47,306 nucleotides of DNA. Origin: Pseudomonadota bacterium (lineage in GTDB: Bacteria; Pseudomonadota; Gammaproteobacteria; Steroidobacterales; Steroidobacteraceae). The position numbers were made by a program, and so were the translations under genes. The stretch covers positions 1 to 47,306 of the forward strand of contig QGVD01000021.1 in assembly GCA_003242685.1 (NCBI GenBank), given 5' to 3'. The notes under the pieces are model-generated. The model ran no database searches. It was given only the letters and a program-made list of their open reading frames with translations, and was not told where the DNA came from. Positions 44,492 through 47,306 of the stretch are shown here, one piece after another. Each line of letters starts with the position of its first letter. Position 1 is the stretch's first letter.

Positions 44492-46267
44492 ATGTCCGTG
44501 CTCCTGAGACTTGCCCGCCTGCTCACGCGGCCGCTCGGTCTTCTCACACAGCGTCTCGGCAACCGCTTCTACACCGGTCTCGCCGCAGTCGTGATCGTTG
44601 CCTCCGTGTTCGGGATCGGCAGCGAGTTCACTTTCGGCATGCGCACGAGGGCCTACGACCTCGTCATGCAGAATCGTTTCCGCACGCCGCCGCCCGATCC
44701 CGACATCCTGCTCATCGACATCGACGAGGCGAGCCTCGCGGCGATGGCGCCCGAGTACGGGCGCTGGCCGTGGTCGCGCGCCGTCATGGCGGAGCTCATC
44801 GAGGGGCTCGCCGCGGCGCGGCCTGCGGCGATCGTATTCGACGTGGTTTTCTCCGATCTCGATCGGAATCAGCCGGAAGCGGATCTCTTCCTGCGGGAAG
44901 TCGCGGAGCGCACGCCGAACACCTTCTTCGCGATGATCCGTCTGGACGAGGCGAACGACGCGCTGAGTGAGCTGCAGCTCGCCCGCCTCGCCGGCACTCA
45001 GCCTCTTTCCGACGCCGTGCCTGGCGCCACGGTCGCGATGGTGGTGCCGTATTTCCACGACGTGCTGAACGAACGGCGACTGGGCACCATCAACCTCTAT
45101 TCGGACAGAGACGGAATCGCGCGCTCGTATCACGTTCATCGCGACGTGTCGGGCTACAGGATCTTCTCCCTGCCCGCGAACGTCGTTACGACACTGGGCG
45201 GCGAGCTTCCGGCGGATCCGGACATTCTGCTCAACTGGCGCGGCGATCCGCCGGCCTATCCGCTGATTCCGTTCCACACGCTGTACGAGCGCCTGCTGCG
45301 CGGAGAGATCCCCGCGGAGCTCGAGGGGCGCATTCTCATCGTGGGCTCCACGGCGCCGGCGCTGTTCGACATCCGGCCGACACCCATCTCCACGGCGCAG
45401 ACCGGTCTCGAGATCCTCGCCACCGCGCTCGACAACCTGCGCAACGGCGATTTCGTGCGCCTGCTGCCGGACTGGATCTACATGGTGATCACGGCGGCCG
45501 CGGTTCTGCTGCTCGCGATGGCCTTCCGCACGAACGTCGACTGGCTGCTGCTGCGCACCGCGTTCACCGTGATGCAGACCGCCTTTCTCGTTCTGACGTA
45601 CCTGTTCCTCAACTACACGAACTGGTTCGTCGATCTCACCGCGCCCTTCACGGCCGCGTTCGCCTACTTCACTGTGGCCTCCCTCTACAGCCGCGTCATG
45701 GTTCAGCGGCGCAATGGCAGTCCGTGGTTCTCCGACGTGCTCGACACCGGAAGCAGCGTCGAGGTGCTGCTGCTCGCCTGCCGCATCTCCGCGAGAGGAA
45801 CCGCGCGTTCCGCGATCCACCGCATGCTGCAGCGGCGCGCCGGGCTCACGCGCTACGCTGCCGCCGCGCCGCGGCTGTTCGAGACCGCACCGCTCTTCCA
45901 GCGTCTTTACGAGGACGTGGCCGTCTTCTACTGGATCGCGCCGCCACGGCGTTCCTGCGCTACCCTGCAGGACCTCTTCCGGATGCTGGAAGAGAGTCTC
46001 GCGGTCCTGAACGCGCGCGGCGCGCCGGATGCAGTCCAGTTCGCTCTCCATGCGGCGCGCTTCACCGTCGACGAACAGGGCGACTGGGAGAGGCAAGGAA
46101 AGGAATCGCTGCTCTCGGTGCTGTCGCTCGTCGAGAGAACCCCGGCAGGATCCATCGAACGCAGCGAAGCGTTCCTGGAGGTATGCAGAGAATGTCCCGA
46201 CGTGACAGTTCCCGAGCCCGTAGCTCGAGCCGGTCTCCAGGTGGCCGGAGGGCAGGTTTCGTCATGA
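44492..46267 (+). CDS. CHASE2 sensor protein with decayed cyclase-like output domain
   Basis: This 591-residue membrane protein has TM1 at ~27-44 and a periplasmic CHASE2 domain (PDILLIDIDEASLAAM, RWPWSRAVMAELIEGL, AIVFDVVFSD). Three more spans (~328-346, ~352-375, ~382-403) precede a cytoplasmic C-terminal region of ~190 residues. In CHASE2 proteins that region is often a class III cyclase or kinase. Here VEVLLLACRISARG, YEDVAVFYWIAPP and VQFALHAARFTV align loosely with cyclase landmarks, but the metal-binding Asp of the first motif is absent, so it is probably inactive or a different domain. The ATG at 44492 suits the topology. The stop overlaps the lipoprotein start as ATGA. Confidence 0.8.
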   Translation: MSVLLRLARLLTRPLGLLTQRLGNRFYTGLAAVVIVASVFGIGSEFTFGMRTRAYDLVMQNRFRTPPPDPDILLIDIDEASLAAMAPEYGRWPWSRAVMAELIEGLAAARPAAIVFDVVFSDLDRNQPEADLFLREVAERTPNTFFAMIRLDEANDALSELQLARLAGTQPLSDAVPGATVAMVVPYFHDVLNERRLGTINLYSDRDGIARSYHVHRDVSGYRIFSLPANVVTTLGGELPADPDILLNWRGDPPAYPLIPFHTLYERLLRGEIPAELEGRILIVGSTAPALFDIRPTPISTAQTGLEILATALDNLRNGDFVRLLPDWIYMVITAAAVLLLAMAFRTNVDWLLLRTAFTVMQTAFLVLTYLFLNYTNWFVDLTAPFTAAFAYFTVASLYSRVMVQRRNGSPWFSDVLDTGSSVEVLLLACRISARGTARSAIHRMLQRRAGLTRYAAAAPRLFETAPLFQRLYEDVAVFYWIAPPRRSCATLQDLFRMLEESLAVLNARGAPDAVQFALHAARFTVDEQGDWERQGKESLLSVLSLVERTPAGSIERSEAFLEVCRECPDVTVPEPVARAGLQVAGGQVSS

Positions 46268-47088
46268 TCTCGCGTGCCTGCGGTGCATCTCTCCTCGGGG
46301 CCGCCGCCGCCCTGCTGCTTGCAGCGTGCGGCTCACCGGAGACGGCGGCACCGCCTGCCGCAGGTGACGACGCCACCGCGCCGCCGGCGACATCGCCGGG
46401 CATCCAGGCACCGGAGGCTCCAACGGAACCGGAGGTGAGGGAAGAGGAGCCGACGGATGGGACATTGGAGGCTCCGCCGCCCGCCGAAGCTCCAGTCGCG
46501 AATTCTGAAAGTGCACCGCGCACCGCCCGGAACGACAGCCGCACGACGGGGCAGGCGCCGTCGAGCGGTTCCGCAGCGTCCGCTGAAGCGCAGCCTTCTC
46601 CGCCCGCGACGGCGTCCGGCGACAGCCCGAGCATCGCACCGATGCCCGGCACCGTGACGCGCCAGACCGAGCTCAAGGCGGAGCCGTCGGTAGCGGCGCC
46701 CACCCTGAGCACGCTCGCGGCGAACACGCAGGTCACCATCACCGAACGTCAGGGCGGCTGGCTGCGCGTCGTGAGCGGCGAGCAGCGCGGCTGGGTGCGG
46801 CTCCTCCACGTCAGCAGTCAACCGACGGCTCGCACCGCCGGCGCTCGCGAAGAGCTCGAGGCTGCCGCGCGTATTGCGACGGGTCGCGCCGGGAGCGGCA
46901 ACATCGCGGTCACGACCGGCATTCGCGGGCTCGACGAGCAGCAGCTTCGCGACGCGAAGGCGAACGAAGAGGAGCTGAAGAAGCTCGAGGCTTTCGGCGT
47001 ATCGGCGCAGGACGCGCAGGCACACGCTTCGCGTCGCGGCCTCGAGCGCCGGCAGATTCCGTATCCGCCTGCACCACAATCGCGCTGA
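46264..47088 (+). CDS. SH3-domain lipoprotein
   Basis: This 274-residue lipoprotein has the lipobox LLLAAC (Cys near residue 20), a low-complexity Pro/Ala/Glu/Thr-rich linker (~25-125) and a bacterial SH3 domain (~130-190: ELKAEPSVAAPTLSTLAANT then WLRVVSGEQRGWVRLLHV). A helical C-terminal tail (GIRGLDEQQLRDAKANEEEL) closes it. SH3b domains in bacteria bind cell-wall peptides or partner proteins. Its ATG overlaps the CHASE2 stop by 4 nt, so the two are translationally coupled. It could present a ligand to the periplasmic CHASE2 domain. The next gene starts 25 bp later. Confidence 0.82.
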   Translation: MISRACGASLLGAAAALLLAACGSPETAAPPAAGDDATAPPATSPGIQAPEAPTEPEVREEEPTDGTLEAPPPAEAPVANSESAPRTARNDSRTTGQAPSSGSAASAEAQPSPPATASGDSPSIAPMPGTVTRQTELKAEPSVAAPTLSTLAANTQVTITERQGGWLRVVSGEQRGWVRLLHVSSQPTARTAGAREELEAAARIATGRAGSGNIAVTTGIRGLDEQQLRDAKANEEELKKLEAFGVSAQDAQAHASRRGLERRQIPYPPAPQSR

Positions 47089-47113
47089 GGGAACGCACAG
47101 GAGGTTCGATGGC

Positions 47114-47306
47114 ATGAACACTGCTCTCTTCCGCAAGCGCTTCCTCGTCGTCTTCGTGCTGGCCGCGGTGCTCGCACTGCTCGCGTCCGCGCCTGCAGCC
47201 GCGCAGAACCTGCGCGACCTGCTGGATCGGCAGGTGCCGGGATCCCTCCGGCGTCCCCCGGCCCGCACCGACGCGGACGGGATTCGCGCGGGGTGCCGCG
47301 ACCGAG
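47114..47306 (+). CDS. Secreted protein, N-terminal fragment (cut by window edge)
   Basis: The ATG at 47114 has AGGAGGT 8 nt upstream. The first ~31 residues form a clear signal peptide (FLVVFVLAAVLALLASAPAAA, cleavage before QNLRDLL). Only 64 codons are in the window and the last ~20 (PPARTDADGIRAGCRDR) look odd, so the end of the window may again be poor sequence. Position after the SH3 lipoprotein suggests the same operon. The mature protein cannot be identified; a periplasmic peptidase is a guess only. Confidence 0.65.
   Translation, partial: MNTALFRKRFLVVFVLAAVLALLASAPAAAQNLRDLLDRQVPGSLRRPPARTDADGIRAGCRDR

Overview
This is a roughly 47 kb, GC-rich, densely coded segment of a bacterial chromosome. 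The gene set suggests a proteobacterium, most likely a gammaproteobacterium: heterotetrameric sarcosine oxidase genes, CopL/CopA/CopB copper resistance, a B-type (ba3) oxidase, an OmpA-like porin and MacAB-like export genes. The assignment rests on gene content only. I saw no rRNA, tRNA, CRISPR, phage or insertion-sequence genes. The first ~105 bases are runs of G and C that look like a low-quality contig edge.

Layout. 1-1847 (minus): sarcosine oxidase soxB-soxD-soxA (soxA cut by the edge), divergent from an XRE-cupin regulator (1945-2580). 2550-5126 (minus): glycogen phosphorylase. 5408-9419 (plus): a four-gene Anbu operon (circularly permuted ATP-grasp, alpha-E protein, transglutaminase-like protein, Anbu proteasome homologue), with a sigma-54-type promoter and an NtrC-like dyad by eye. 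9539-14100 (plus): aconitase with an unusual tail, then a HAD phosphatase-HerA-like ATPase fusion. 14082-16199 (minus): FtsH protease. 16433-16522 (plus): a 29-residue membrane microprotein. 16570-23901 (minus): a directional cluster of SDR, beta-phosphoglucomutase-GH65 phosphorylase fusion, ferric-reductase-like flavocytochrome, aldo-keto reductase and luciferase-like oxidoreductase.

24091-28174 (plus): a cation-efflux carrier translationally coupled to a MacAB-like membrane-fusion/permease/ATPase set. 28360-31665 (plus): ba3-type oxidase (small subunit, subunit II, subunit I, dihaem cytochrome c). 31778-32914 (minus): OmpA-family porin. 33054-37942 onward: copper island, with a P-type ATPase (minus) divergent from copL, multicopper oxidase and copB (plus, to 38850). 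38895-41566: GNAT acetyltransferase (minus), LysE exporter and MocR-type regulator (plus). 41591-42382 (minus): an apparently exported methyltransferase. 42594-44081 (plus): amidase behind a second sigma-54-like promoter. 44264-44353 (plus): a second 29-residue microprotein, paralogous to the first. 44492 to the end (plus): CHASE2 sensor, SH3 lipoprotein and a cut secreted-protein gene.

The most promising material is the Anbu operon and its possible nitrogen control, the pair of unlinked paralogous microproteins that short-ORF cut-offs would miss, the HAD-HerA fusion, the CHASE2 protein with a decayed cyclase-like output domain, and the exported methyltransferase.
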